Below, one piece after another: positions 24,601-37,768 of a stretch of 64,000 nt of DNA (position 1 is the stretch's first letter; every line of letters begins with the position of its first letter). The DNA is from Saururus chinensis. Taxonomy: Eukaryota > Streptophyta > Magnoliopsida > Piperales > Saururaceae. Made by a program: the position numbers and the translations under genes. Under the pieces are notes generated by a model that saw only the letters and a program-made list of their open reading frames with translations, had not been told where the DNA came from and did no database searches. The DNA lies in assembly GCA_035235625.1 (NCBI GenBank), contig CP141144.1, positions 25,169,014-25,233,013 of the forward strand, in the 5' to 3' direction.

Positions 24601-25009
24601 TGGGAGGTGGAGGAAGAGGCGGGGTATGACTGGTAGAGTTCGTTGGCAGAGGTGAATTGGAAGAAGATGGACGTGGGAATAGTTAGATCAATTCCCACCA
24701 CGTATATGTGCAATCGCATGTCCAAGTTTAATTTTGGTATTAGCCAAAACCTTTGCACATTTTGCTCAATACATGAAACATCAAAACTATTTTGGACAAA
24801 TCATCTAAAATGAAGGTCAATGTCCTAATCTTATCAATATTCTGATTAACCAATTAAAATGAGGACAAAGGTGCATCACAATACTTTTATCCTAGAGTCA
24901 TCTAGTTCCGTGAAGTTTACTTTTATCCTATAGTCATCTAGTTTTGGTCACTTGATCTGGTTTGTGGGATTGTGATTTAATATTGCTGCATATATAATTG
25001 ATTGTGCTA
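21639..25009. other. Gene-free stretch of retrotransposon-like debris
   Basis: No gene is recognisable. At 22337-22700 there are two diverged copies of a block of the type 'tcataactccttaatcgaaa', a pattern common in plant gypsy LTRs. At about 23700-24580 the text resembles the copia-type LTR remnants on the minus strand, including GATCGATC near 24047 and a TATA-like run read on the minus strand. Boundaries cannot be set. Confidence 0.4.
22741..22788. repeat. GA-rich microsatellite
   Basis: Almost uninterrupted (GA)n/(GAGA)n sequence over about 48 bp. Confidence 0.85.
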
Positions 25010-26048
25010 TTAGTGAATTAAATTGCCTTGGAATATTGCTCTTGGCTTCCACGCGATTGAACTCATGTATAAGTAATACTCTAGGCTGCTACATGGTGCC
25101 CCAAAAATTGTTTGGTTGCCATATTTTTTGGGCAAGTTAGGTTTGATGTTAGTTGATGAACAACATTCAGCAATTTTTTTTTTAATAAGCAAAAAGTATA
25201 CTAGCTCAAAAGAAGGGATAGGAAAATAGAATACAACAATAGGAGCAAACTTTTCCGCGAACCTAGGGCTCATAAACACAAACGAAACAGGAAGCTAACA
25301 ACACCAACCAAAACCCCTAAAAGAAATCAGGGCATAAGAAGATAGAAGGCACACCTACTAAAGATTTAGTAAAAAAACTTCCAAAATTTTGTTTTGTCCA
25401 GGGCCTATCTGCTTATTCCTCTTCTTCCTTGCTTTCTTAGATGGCTTCTTGATGAACTTAATTAGAGTAATATAAAATTTGTCCTCTTCAACTAGGTCTA
25501 AGCTTTCCTCAGAACGGCCCTCTACAGAAAGGCCCAGTAACTTGTGGAATGAGTTTGAGGTGTGCGCCAAGTTTGGCCTACCAATAACTTTCAACATTTC
25601 GTCTAGAGTCCAGCAGTTCTTGATTTTTTTTTGGTGTTTACTTTTTTAATTGTCTATTAGACGCTATGCAAATAAAGGTAAGAGTTAGACTTAATACAAT
25701 TTGTAAGTTGTGTTGTTAACATGCTGCTATATATATTGTGTTAAATAATTTATGTTAACTAAATAGAATAGTTCCCCATGTCTCACATCAATAACCCCAT
25801 TTAGTTTTCAAAATGAATTGAAATTAGTTTACATGACAATGGTTCATCGTGTGTCTAATACAAGCATAATTGTAATATGAGGAATCAGTCAAGGTGAGAA
25901 TCAAATTTAAGAGTGTCTTGCTGGGAAAACAACCAGAAAAGAAAATATTTAAGTCGGTCGTAGGTGGAGTGCAAGTGCCTTCTTGCTAATTTCAATAATA
26001 CTGGTCATAGGTTGTTTTCTTTCATTTTGTACAATTGTTCTCTTATTA
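25010..26048. other. Unassigned region with two short open frames on the minus strand
   Basis: Frames at 25597-25358 (79 codons, with a lysine-rich end) and 25279-25010 (89 codons) have no similarity that I recognise. A run of Ts at 25171-25180 followed by AT-rich text would suit a decayed retroposon. Nothing here supports a host gene. Confidence 0.3.
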
Positions 26049-26255
26049 AATATTATTTCTGTCTTAAAATAATAAATTTATTTAGAAAAAAAAAATTCTC
26101 CACATTAATAGCTTCATTTTACTTAATTTAAGTAATTAGGTACTTAAAAAAAAATATCATAAACTTATTTTCTCTTCTTTTATATATAAAATTTTACCAT
26201 TTCATAAAAATTATTATTTTTAAATATAATTATTAATAGAAGACGGAGGGAGTAT
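26049..26255. mobile_element. Stowaway-like MITE
   Basis: The right end ACGGAGGGAGTA and the left ATTATTTCTGTCTT are imperfect inverted repeats around an AT-rich core of about 200 bp. The CTCCCTCCGT end is typical of Stowaway families. It lies about 200 bp beyond the 3' end of the GDSL gene. Confidence 0.55.
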
Positions 26256-26453
26256 TTCAATAACAGACGTTGCCTTCACTTGTTTATATGAATTGCAATG
26301 ACTAATTGGGTCTTTATAATGTTTCACAAGTTCATATTTGTCATATATATTTTGAAAATAGAAGTCCATAGTTGCCTTTATGTGCCTTTTTCATTCAAAG
26401 TGAAAAATCAAACGTGCTAAGTGCAATCTGCGACAGATGGATAAGTAAAGGCA

Positions 26454-29400
26454 TTAATCTTGGTTCACGAGACGATCGATTGTTGGAAGCAAGGCTTGGA
26501 AAAGATTGTAGTACGTCTTCTCCGTGGGGTGAATCGCATCCCAGAACACATACTTCGTTGCATCTTTGCAAACTATCGACTTTTTATTGCACAGCAGCCC
26601 CATCTCCAGGAAACCTGTCCCACAACACCCACTCCTCGACTCCTCAAAACCTGCACAATATGGCATACATTTGTCTTCATTATTCTAATAGGCCGTTGAT
26701 GTAATCAACCGGTGAAGGTTCAGCTGCGAAGTTACACGTGAAACTTTCCCAACCGTTTATCACGGGAAATCAATAGCAGATACATCAACATATGCACTAT
26801 ACCTGCAAATTATTTTTTATTTAAAATACATGTACTAATATATGTATTGTCAATTTATCATAATGAATAACCGTGAAAGCTTCACTAGCCGCTACGCTAA
26901 TAAGCCTTCTCTAGCTGGGAAGTATTTTTAATATTTTGCATTCATAATGAGCCTAATGTAAGTCACTCATAAGAGTTATTAATATTTAAGATTGATAACA
27001 CACATACTAGCATATGTTTGTGTTAGTGGTACTTACAGTATTAACATGTGTATGTGTGTCATTGATCTTATGAATAAAGAACTCTCATATTATAGTAGGT
27101 TCATTATTAGTACAAAATATAAAAAAATATTTTATCACATCTGGCCGTGAAATCCTCCACTTATCTAACAAATGTAGAGCTTACCATATTTGGAAGGGCT
27201 CTGGATCATATCAGCTAACGGCTGGTATATGTCGGCATAGAGGATGAGGCCACCCTCGGCTGCGACACTATTCTGGATGGACCCCAAGTGCAGCTGGAGC
27301 TTCTGGTTGTACGCCATGGCCACCATGTTGTATTCATCGATACAGCCGTGTGTCCAAAATTTACTAGGAGCGTTAAGTGCTATGACGACCGGTAGGCAAC
27401 CGAGCGGGGGTAGTCCCACCATGGCCACCTTACGGGCCCCAAGATTAGTCAGACCCTGCAAATTAAGTGTATATAAGCGCATCTAAATGTTTTAAAGAAA
27501 GTGTATATTGCACACACCTCAATAATCTCTTCAGTACTCATTTTACTCAAAAATTTGTTGGGCTATTTATGGGTTATTAGGGTACTAAATAAAAGTTTTA
27601 GGTGTTTATAAACACATTCTTTTTCAATAAGGCATTTTTGCTTTGCAGAATTTTTTTACTACCCCTATAGAAACATTTTATTTAATTTTTTAAAATAAAT
27701 TAAATTTGTCAATTAAGATAATTTAATTTAAAAATAAATAAATAAGACATTTATTTTGAGGACGGCAAAAAGTTTCGTGGAGAATATTCATGATATATAA
27801 AGGCCAATCAACAAATGAATTTGATATGCATAGATAATCCTCATTCCTAACAACCTAAGTTTTTTTGCGAAGTGGCTAACTGGCTTCAGATAAGTCCTAA
27901 GAAATTCTTAATTACATACCCCTTAAATTAATAAACATGTGCATGCCCAACTGGACCCTACACATTCGGTACGTAGTTCCATCTGTTTTATTTTTCTAAG
28001 AAATCAAATTTGCTGGTAAAACTTTACTAATAGGTTCGCTGGTGAAGTTTTACTAATTGTCGATCATATATACTATATCATTAATTTGCACTTATACTTG
28101 ATAAGTTAGCCACTATGGTGATTTTGGAAATGAATACATCTGTATGCTCCCTAATAATTCTTTTAGTATTCTATTTTACTTATATATAAATTCACAAGGA
28201 GGCTAATTTATGGGATTATTAAGGTATACTAAAAGAATCATTAGGTTGCATATAGATACATTTCTCTGGTAAGAAAAAAAGAAAATAAAAATCAGCCACT
28301 AAGCCTAGTAAATTGATGACAACCGAAATCTTACTAATAACTTCGATTATAAAGCTTCACCAGAAAATTTGATTTCCTTGTAACAAATAAGTGGTTTACA
28401 AACATAAGTTTTAGGCATAGTGGCTAACTTTGATTTCCTTAGCCTAGGAAAGCCTGCTTTTCAATAAATTTTAAGTTTGTAAGCACGCATTCTTTTTGAA
28501 GCATTATTTACCTCGAGAAATTCTCCCACGTTCTGAAGCAGGAAGAGCTGGTACTCATCGACACTGTACCTGCGTCGTTGTAGGGGAAGAGAATAGTAAT
28601 TGACAACGAAGTCGTTGGTCCCACAGCTTACAACGAAAATTGACCGTCTTATGTGATCTTCAGCTGCGTCCTTGCCAATCAAGCCTTGCAACTTTTGTTT
28701 GTACTCCATGAAATAGTCCAACTGCTTGGGAATTGACAAGACCTGCTGTTCACAGGACAAAAGAACAATGATGTTGGTGCTAAGACTTCAATGCGACATA
28801 TGGACACCAGAAAAGAATGTGGATCAATCAACTGTAATAAAAGCGTATCTATGTACCCCTGCGACCATGTTACGTAGGGCTCGTAACATGGTACATAGTC
28901 ACTTTGTCGGATTATGTACCATGGTAGGAAACCTATGTAGCATGTTCACAGGCTCTGGTGAGGGCAGCATTATCGATGGATACAGAAGTTACAAAAGGAT
29001 GCTCTCTAATTGCGACCTCCTCCTGTCCTCCTGTATTTTGCAAGAAAGCTGAAATTCAAGTCATATAAGGTAGCTCTGATAATTATAAATAAACTTCGCA
29101 GTTTCTTGAATGCATATGAAATAGGGTTTAGATTCACATGAGCAATGTCTGAACAAAGTGCTCACTGTCTTGCATACAAAGAATAGAGAGATCCTGAAGA
29201 GAAGAAGAGAAATACGCTGATTTTGGGTGTGAGAGGATCATAGCCGGATCTGGCAGAGGCAAAGCTAACACCAGTAAGAAGCTGCTCCTTGCCAAGAGTC
29301 GAGTCCAAATATGCGGGTAATTCTTCCTTGATCCCAACGTAAGAAGCTACATACCATGCAAGTGCAGTGGTAACTAACAGATAAACAGACCACATTTTAG

Positions 29401-29697
29401 TTCCTGCAAAATGCGCTGCTTACCAATGAAATCAGTGGCCAGCTTCCCATCTGTGAACCTCCCAGTTGGGACGTGGTTCGGAAAATCCTTCCCGTAAGGT
29501 GGAAAGTTGCTCTTGAAGACTGTTTGAATGAAATTGTTGTTTCCAGGGTCGACGGTTGAGTCGCCAAATATGAAAATGGCCGGAACGGCGGCGTTTGCCG
29601 CCTGCACCGGAGGACCCAAGAACAAGAAGTGAATATAGAGGACGAGAAGGAAGGCATAGCCAGTAGACACTCCTCTGGTCATGGCTGGTGCATGCAA
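26454..29697 (-). CDS. GDSL esterase/lipase, five exons, apparently intact
   Basis: The product is predicted to be a secreted serine hydrolase of the plant GDSL/SGNH family acting on ester bonds of lipids or acylated cell-wall compounds. Exons in transcript order are 29697-29424, 29346-29216, 28742-28512, 27455-27185 and 26650-26454. All introns start GT and end AG, and together the exons give 367 residues, a normal family length. A hydrophobic signal peptide covers residues 1 to about 33. Block I has [12 protein letters not shown] with nucleophile Ser47. Block III has GTND with oxyanion-hole Asn178. Block V has DAIHPTE with catalytic Asp340 and His343. The GRFTDGK and GVSFASA signatures of the plant family are also present. 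The start is the first ATG before the signal peptide; a second ATG is codon 6. A TATA box lies about 105 bp upstream. The exon 3 acceptor could be 3 bp earlier. The substrate cannot be told from sequence. Confidence 0.93.
27840..28440. repeat. Foldback/MITE-like inverted repeats in intron 3 of the GDSL gene
   Basis: Two nested inverted pairs are visible. 28003-28062 (containing 'aaatcaaatttgctggt') pairs with 28328-28383 (containing 'accagaaaatttgattt'). 28125-28165 ('ctaataattcttttagta') pairs with 28220-28262 ('tactaaaagaatcattag'). They would fold as one long hairpin. Intron 3 is about 1.06 kb against 77 bp for intron 1, so the insertion accounts for much of its length. The outer limits and target duplication are unresolved. 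Confidence 0.6.
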
Positions 29698-29799
29698 TGA
29701 CTACCCACTCGTAGCTTGAGCAGAGCGATGGATGGGAATATATGAGCCTCTAGCTGCTGGTTGAGACTTTTCCATCAATACTTGTCGAGGTGGGAAAGG

Positions 29800-29807
29800 T
29801 ATATATA
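29800..29807 (-). promoter_or_regulatory. TATA box of the GDSL gene
   Basis: TATATATA, read on the minus strand within 'ctatatatacc', lies about 105 bp upstream of the GDSL start codon. That leaves room for a 5' leader of about 70-80 nt. Confidence 0.6.
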
Positions 29808-30152
29808 GAATCAGGATGATGCAGTCCCTACAAGAATTAGTCTGAACTAACCTAAACGACAGGTTCGTTCATGTGATTTCTTCTGGTTTGGCCTCATGGA
29901 AGCAAGAAGAGGGAAGGCCTGACTGTGAGCCAATTGGGTAGACCTCACTCTCTTGTAAGACCAACAACCCCAACTACCTATACATGAGGTCTTTCAAGTT
30001 GAGAAAAAGCTGACCAGAAAATTAAAAGAATCCGCCTGCCCTGCACAGGCATGCGTGCGAGGGGAGTCAATGAATTGTGTTCAGCTCGTTAACCTGCATG
30101 TAAAAGAATGTTCCAGGAAGAGCTTCTCACAATGAGACCAGCCTATGGAGCG

Positions 30153-30263
30153 GATGAGAGCATTTCATCCATTAGATTGATAGTGTATATGGTAGTAGTC
30201 ACTTAAAGGATGAGAGCATTTTCATCTATTAGATTGATAGTACATACCTTAGTAGTCATTGAT
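30153..30263. repeat. Tandem duplication of a 55-bp unit
   Basis: 'ggatgagagcatttcatcc' starts the first copy and 'ggatgagagcattttcatc' the second at 30208. Both continue with 'attagattgatagt' and 'tagtagtca'. Confidence 0.85.
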
Positions 30264-30632
30264 ATTAACATTAATTAATACACATTAATTATATGTGTTG
30301 TTGATCTTAAATATTGAAGGTTTTTATATATTTTTTACCCTAAACTCATTAATGAATAGAACATGAAAAACTCTTTCTTATATGTACCTTAATAATCTCC
30401 TCTTTAATACCCTAATAACTTTATAGAGTAAAAATATTATTAAAATATTAAAGAGATGATTAAGGTGCATATAAAAATAGGTGGTGTGCACTTACGTGTA
30501 TATTATTGATTTCTTATGATGAACGGTTAGTAAAGTTTCACCGATCACAATTCATTATCTCATGGTCTGCCCCCTCCTCTTATGCATGACCACCCGTCCA
30601 ATTCATGGGTTGAAAAAAAACTGGATGTGGAC

Positions 30633-31018
30633 AAGACATGTTTGTAGTTGTCCGTTTATATATATAAATTATGTGTTTATCGGTTTGTATATATCAGTCG
30701 GTTAGTATCATGGCTCAGCCTGACCCACATAGCTGGAGGATTGGGCCAAACTATTGATATAGGGTCACGGCCCGCTACCAGCCCAATGGAGCGGTGAGAC
30801 CATGATCACCCCAACCCCCTAGCCACAGCCAGCTAGGCTATATCTTGGCCATGGCCAACCAAGCTATCTTCTAGTTGCGACCAATTTTTTTGTATTTAAT
30901 TTAAGGACCTGTAGAGCAAGCCTGACAGGCCGTGCCGGGCTAGCCTCCCACCTGTTTGGGCTAGACCCGACCCGTTACATTAATTGTGGGCCTCAGGCCC
31001 AACCCGTTACCACCCCTA
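30633..31018. mobile_element. Possible hAT-type non-autonomous fragment
   Basis: The right side ends GTTACCACCCCT after a GGCCC/CCCGACCC-rich subterminal zone, a common look for plant hAT MITEs, and is followed by AGACATGT. The same octamer occurs at about 30631-30640. The left end does not match the right as an inverted repeat, so this is a weak call. Confidence 0.3.
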
Positions 31019-31889
31019 GACATGTGAGAATATGAAATGTATTTTTGACAAATTTTTTATAAAAAGTAATTATGCAACATATGCTAGTAATTTGGCATTA
31101 ATAAATAATAATAATAATAATATATATTTGGAAAACCTTGACAGTTGCGGTCATAGGCCTATCCGTATTATCCGCTATAGAGACAAACAAAAATAAATAG
31201 TGTCTATTTTAGTGCAAACATAAGTGGATACAAATCTGGATGCGGATCCGAATGCAAAAAAATAATGAATAAGCAAACACTAATTACTCCCCTACAAATT
31301 ACCATATGTGTCTTGCAGTAACTGTTGGTGAGCACCATCCATGTTCTAATACATACCCTATAATTTATTGGTTCTTGCTATGCTAACTAGAGGTGCAGGG
31401 AGCCAGAGGACGAGGGCAACTAAAAAAAATGGTAGGGGTAAAGTGGGGTGCAGTGGTTAGTTTGGAATGAGTTAAATGGGTGAGGTCTGAAGCCTATATA
31501 TTTTGCCTATTGTGTAGTGTTATTTATTAGAAAGGTAAATAATCATTTATTAAAACATAGAGATACAAACAAAGCTTTCTACAATAAATGAAGGCTGCAA
31601 ACAATTGATCAATGCACAAATTTCCCATATATAATGTACATCGCACAAGGAAAGCAACACAAATGCATCACAACTTAATGATGAGCTCATAGTGAAGCCC
31701 GAAAGGTCGATCATGTTGTTGGCAAGAACAAAACATTACCTTCACTGTAGTGGACCTCAAACCCCAACTTGAAGGATATCTGCAAAGAGTTGGCATAAGT
31801 TGAAGTGCAATGCTTGTGCAGTGCTGATAGATGGTGTTGGTTGGTTGGACTACATATATAGCATAGACAAACTAAAAAATAAAATACAT

Positions 31890-33009
31890 CTAACTCATAA
31901 TTAAGTTTTAATATTTATCTTCCCCTTTTAAACAAAATAAACATATATTTTATTCAAATTTACATATCTAATTCCATTATATTCTAAAGAGAATTTTGTA
32001 ATTAAATTAGCAAATCAAATATGAAATAATTTTTACATATAAACCCAGACGAAAAAACTACGAGACACATTGTGATCAACTATGTAATACGTAAATTTTA
32101 AATTACAGAATTATCGATTACATAGGCAAAAGACTTATTTTTCTTTAAACTAGCTGGTATTTTACACCACTCTTAAATTATGAATCAACTAGTCTTTGGT
32201 TGTATATCAGTCATAGTTTGATCTTCTCCTTTGTGCTCTTTTGATCAATATAGATATTTTATCTCCCCTTTGGAATAAATATTTTAATCACTTAATCTTT
32301 TCAACAACAAATATGTATTTATACACTAATATCACATTTAATCATTCTTTTTTTTATTTATAGTTAAAAGACAACTCTCTCAAAATTCTATTAGAATAAT
32401 TCTACATAAACTCTCTAGGTTTTATAGGTCATCTCTCTTCTTCCATCACGTTCCAATCCCTTTTTATAAACTCCCAATTTTTAAAAGGAATAAGTCTCCA
32501 ATTTGGAATTGAAACTAATCGAGAAAATTTTAAATTCGATAACCTGTCATTCCAGCGATCGATCATTTCGACAGGGCAATTGATCGCTCCCTATATTTTT
32601 CCTCATGACCCTTCAGCCAATCAATCATTTCATCAAGTTACTTGATCACACAAACTCTTATCTTCATTTTGAACAGTGTAATTTTTCAGGTGCCAATAGA
32701 TCGCTTTATATAAGGTATCAATCATTTTGTCATATTTTTTTATTTTTTACTATTTAAATCTCCAATCTTCACCAATTCTTCACCTAAGGTCTCTTTTATC
32801 ATAAAGTATGTGAATGTGATGTATATGCATGCTTTTACCTGACGAAAACATGAATTTTAATTTTCTTTTCGTTCAATCTTCATACTATAAACTGACTCAA
32901 AATACACATTACTGACATTGTTTTGATCATGACAATAAGCTAGTACATAACATTATTTTGATTACGATAATAAGCCAATACATGACTTAAATGCATTTAT
33001 ATTTTTACA
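31890..33009 (-). repeat. Ty1/copia-type LTR, minus strand
   Basis: Read on the minus strand, a polypurine-like AAGGGAAGAT is followed at 33009 by TGTAAAAAT, giving the LTR start. A TATA-like 'gtttataaaaagg' lies at about 32459-32471. A GATCGATCATTT block is at 32562. The far end near 31890 is estimated, not seen. Confidence 0.5.
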
Positions 33010-34639
33010 ATCTTCCCTTATGGTTATTTTGTGATAAAACACCGTAACCCGTCATTTGAACAATAAAAATTACAACTCTATAATACATAATCAAATTTAG
33101 ATAGATTATCTAGCAATGACTCTCCCCCTTAATCTATAACTATCTAGTCATATTGTGGTATGGTCTTCAACCTATAATCAACATGCACATCACAAACTAA
33201 AACATACCCGCATATCCCAAGAAACAAGTAAATACGGATTTAAAATGTTCAGGTAAGTAAAAGATTAACCAAGTCATAACCAAATCAAAAAAATTCTCTT
33301 TTTATCAACTCAACTTAGATCTTCTTTATCAAGTTCTCTAGTAGCTTCCTTTCCTCATGATTTAAAGTTTTCTATAACTCAATTTTTTTTTATCATAAAT
33401 AGATAAAAAGAAAAAAAATTGAGGTAAAGAAGAAATTAGAAAAAAAGAACACAACTAGTAAATCAATTTGAAACCACATTTAAAATAAACTTTATGGAGA
33501 ATCAAATAAATAAGCTTTTGAAAACAAAGGGTGTTGCTAACCATATAATATTATCACTTGACTATCATACTTTCCAAGGTTCAACATACCACAACATGTG
33601 TATTCCTCATTAGCATAACATAATCTCATTCGCTACTTGACCAAAGAATCAGAATTTCAAGTTTTAAGCCTCATAATAAAAGAAGAATTAAAAGTGTTTT
33701 ACTTCGAGTCCATGACATTACCATAATCATTCAAAACAATCATCAAGATATTAATATATATAATATAGTAAAAAAAATTCTTCTTTACTACTTTTGCAAA
33801 TGAGTCCGTCGAAAAACTTGGCTCATGCTTGTATTCTGTTTAATTATTGACTTACATTGAATAATTAATAGATACAAGCAATGAAAAAAATCAATTTATG
33901 TTGTTTTTAATTCTTTATGCCCTTCACATTTTCCAAAATTTGATTTTTTCATTCTTTTCATAAATTAATTTTCAATGATTTTTTCTTAATTCTTTTGACC
34001 TTGCACTATATACTTTTCATCTAAGTCTTTTCCAGTGTTAAAGGGATGGTAGCTTTCGTACTAATATAAGATATGTAGGCAGTCCTCTCTATTATCTTTA
34101 TGAGAATTATTCATGATAATATTTACATAAAATATTAAAAAAATATAAACATATCAAATCTTATTCAGCATGCAAAAGAATCCAAATCACTCAACTATCT
34201 TATACTACCTTAAAACATCAGAGTCAAAAAATAAATCAATCATATAATACATTTAACTGATAGATGATCTCGAATTCCCTTAGAGTGTACTAAGCCTATT
34301 AGTAAATCAACAATGCAACAAGTCTTATTATGAATCTTAAAACTTTACTCAATTGCTATTTAACTAGTTCTCTTAATTTAAGCTTATATTTATCATGCAT
34401 TGCATTTGTGACCCACTATTGTGCAATACTTTTGCAATTTAAGTGTGCTACATATGATATGTCAACTATAGGTTTGAAAACACACAAAATAATTTTTTTC
34501 TTTGTTTTTCTACACTTTTTTAAAAATAAATCAAACTAAAGTGTAAACAAACTACATCAATTTAAACTATCAAAAACTTAAAATTTGAAAATAGTTTTGG
34601 TTCTATTTTATGTACCAAAATTTTTTTAATCAAAATAAT

Positions 34640-35960
34640 AACTAAAAACTCTCATGAAATTACTTCAGATAAGCAAGTTTACTGGCTTGTCGAAGATTAA
34701 TGAACCTATTAAAATTCAAATGTTTTACAAAAATATGAGCCAATTGAAACTCTGTTAAAATATTTTCTAAGTTAATAATATGATCCTTAACCAAATTTCG
34801 AATAAAATGATGTCTAATATCAATATGTTTGGTACAAGAATATTAAACAGAATTTTGAGAAACTTTAATCAAACTTATCACAATATAAAATCATCTTGCC
34901 CAAATGAATTCCATAATCAAATAATATCATTTTCATCCACATTAATTGTGTACACCCATTACTAATAGCTATATATTTAGCTTCAGCAATTAATAAGAAA
35001 ACACAATTTTACTTTTTACTATACGAAGAAACTAAACAATTTCCTTTATGAAAATATCCAACTAAGGTACCTTTTCTATCATCAACATTCCCTATTTAAT
35101 CAACATCTATGTATCCTACTAGTTCAAAAGTAGTGTCAAATAGAAACCATAAACCATATCATGTACGTAGATCCACTCACATTTTCTATTATTCTCTAAA
35201 TAGTGATCATGTGAGATTCTTTAAGATCAGTACAAAAGACCTCATCTTGTATAAAAGACTCCTACACTTAATCAAATATTTAGGTGACTAACAATTAAGT
35301 ACAAAAGAGTACTAATTATTCTTCAATACTCAATAGATTTACTTGAAACATTTTTACTTAACTTGACAGAATGAGATATAAGTGTCTTAACATGTTTTGC
35401 ATCTTGAAGTTTAAATTTTTTCACCAGATCTTTAGCAAATTTGACCATGAGATGAAGATTCCATATTCAGTTTGTTGTACCTGCAAATCAAAAAAATAAT
35501 TTAGTAAACCTTCCATACTTATTTCAAATTCCTTATCTCTTTTGTGATGGCTTTGACAAGCCTATCATTGGTAAAGCTAAAGAAGATGTCATCCACATAG
35601 ATATGTGCCACCATAACATATTTTCTATACTTCTTTACAAACAATATCTCGTCAAGACCTCATCTTGTATAACCCTGCTTTGTTAGATATTGTGTTAATT
35701 TATTATACTATACTCCTAGAGCTTGTTTCAATCCATACAAAACTTTCTACAATTTATATACTTAATTAAGATGATGAGGATTAATAAAACCCTTAGGCTA
35801 TTTGGCATAAACTTTTTTTAAGTTTCCATATAGAAAATTATTCTTGACATCCATAAGATATACTTTAAATTTTAAATGACAAGTCATGCAAGAAGTAATC
35901 TAATAGATGCATAACATGAAGATGGTGTAGGTATGAAAAATTGATGTTTAGGCATTGAAA
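34640..35960 (-). pseudogene. Degenerate Ty1/copia pol (reverse transcriptase and RNase H)
   Basis: On the minus strand, 35864-35821 reads as MDVKNNFLYGNL, the copia RT core usually seen as MDVKNAFLNGDL. Positions 35750-35711 read KVLYGLKQAL, the usual KALYGLKQAP. Further on, 35085-34955 reads DDRKGTLVGYF, then LVSSYSKK and AEAKYIAISN, which are the RNase H signatures DDRKSTSG and AEAEYIA. Stops and frame changes are scattered throughout, so the gene is dead. It lies upstream, in minus-strand sense, of the LTR at 31890-33009, as expected for one element. Gag, protease and integrase were not found. Confidence 0.75.
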
Positions 35961-36049
35961 GATCAAATTGGGAGAACAAACAAGACATCAAGTTGCCTTT
36001 AGATTGTCTCAAGATAAGAAGGCTAATTAAGGATAAGGAGTAAAAAATC

Positions 36050-37768
36050 TCTTCTTAGAGATTGTTTTTCTATGCCCATGATTTAACACTTCTTACTTTT
36101 TAGACATTCACATATTTTTGGGGTTTTATTTTATTTTTCTTTGTTTTCAAGTTTGATTTTTGTTCATAAGTATTGAATAAAAAGAAAAACAACCAAAAAA
36201 TAGAAAAATGTCAAAAACAACGAAAAGAATTAGTTTAGTTTTGATTTGAATATTTTTTTGTTTGTTTTCAATATGTTTAGCTCCTCATTAAAGTTCATTA
36301 ATTAATATTTAAGCTGAAACACCTTGATATGTGGTCAACATGCCTTAACTAAAAGAGGAATATACCAAAGAGAGTGAAGACCGATTCGATTTTCTTTTAT
36401 TTGATGTTACAATTCTTGTATTTTAAAATTGTGCACACTTCATATTAAACTTGAGTCAATTTCATAAGTGAAGATTGAAAGAGAATTCTTAGACATAAGT
36501 GGACTTAGGAGCTTAGATTCTAGTGAATTCATAGTGATCAAAATTAGAGGAACTTAAAATAGACTTCTATCTAAGATTCAATGACAAAAATTCATTGTAC
36601 TAAATCTTCAAGTGTGTGAGTTATTACTTCATCTTGTGTTAGCCTCATCTAGTGTGATGCTCACATCCACTTGACATAAAAAGAAATATATGGTAAAAAG
36701 AAAAACTGAATGATGAAAGTTAAGATGATTTAGAAAGAGCTAAGCCCAAGAAAAATGAATTGAGAAAAAATATAATAACTCAGAAAAAGGCAAAGGCAAA
36801 TTATTAAGATTTTATTTTATTTTTTTTAGAAAAGTGATATATATATAGATTCTAGCAAAAGTGAGTTAAAAGAATTAGAACTATATTTTTTCTAAAGTCT
36901 AAATGAATTTGTTTATTTTGAATAAGAAAGACCTCGAGAGATTCATGATTAAAAGAAATAAGGGTTAAACATTGGTGGTTTCTTAATAAATTAATAAAAG
37001 AGAATTAAATATTAAAAAAAAAATAAGGACTGATCTAAAGCAATGTATAAATAACCATAATCTGTGGATGCATTTAAGTTATGAATCAACTTAATGAAAT
37101 TTAATAAGAGAGCTCAACACTAGTTGTTTTTGATGTTTTATTTGATTTTGAGTTCTAGATAATAGAATTAGGTGCTTTCAATGGATTTTGACCGAGTTTA
37201 ATTGTTTTTTAACACTAGAATTTATCATGATATGTTTTTTTGATGTTTTGAAAAAAATTTGATTACTCAAAGAATATTGAAGAATATTTATCAAAATGAT
37301 TGATTCAAAGAAAATTAAAGCATATATGTCAAGGGATTTTACAACGTTAGTAAAATTCAATGGATGATATAGTTTGAAACGTACGTGTTTAGTTTATTTG
37401 TTAAAACTCATGTTCAAGATAGTTTGAGACATTATACCGTTTTACGTCTTCATGTTTAATTACTTGACGAATATTTTTTATTGTTTATTTTCTTTAATTT
37501 TGGATTCACTTTTTGCCAACTTGAGAAAAGAAAAGAGAAAAAATTATAGAAATTCAAGTACTTTACTTCAAACTTAACTGAGCAGTACTATGTCAAATGA
37601 TTTTTTTTAAGTGTGCATATTAAGTATAGGTTAATGGCTTTCAAGATCAATTCTAAATGGTCTTCATTGAGTCAAATATATTTTTGTATAAGTGAAAGTC
37701 AATGCACATAAATGCAGAGTTGTAATTTTTTATTTTCATAACTTATAGTATTTTATCATGAAATAGTC
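36050..37768 (+). repeat. AT-rich internal remnant of a plus-strand copia-type element
   Basis: This stretch leads up to a plus-strand polypurine tract at 37769-37780 and shares a T/A-rich passage (36080-36240) with 42360-42540. No coding frame of note survives. Confidence 0.4.

Larger units (their letters stand above)
29812..31890. other. GDSL upstream region and intergenic repeats
   Basis: No gene is seen. The first few hundred bases are presumably the GDSL upstream region. A tandem duplication (30153-30263), a possible hAT-type end at 31003-31018 and a short TAA-type microsatellite near 31098-31120 are the only structures that I can name. Confidence 0.45.
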
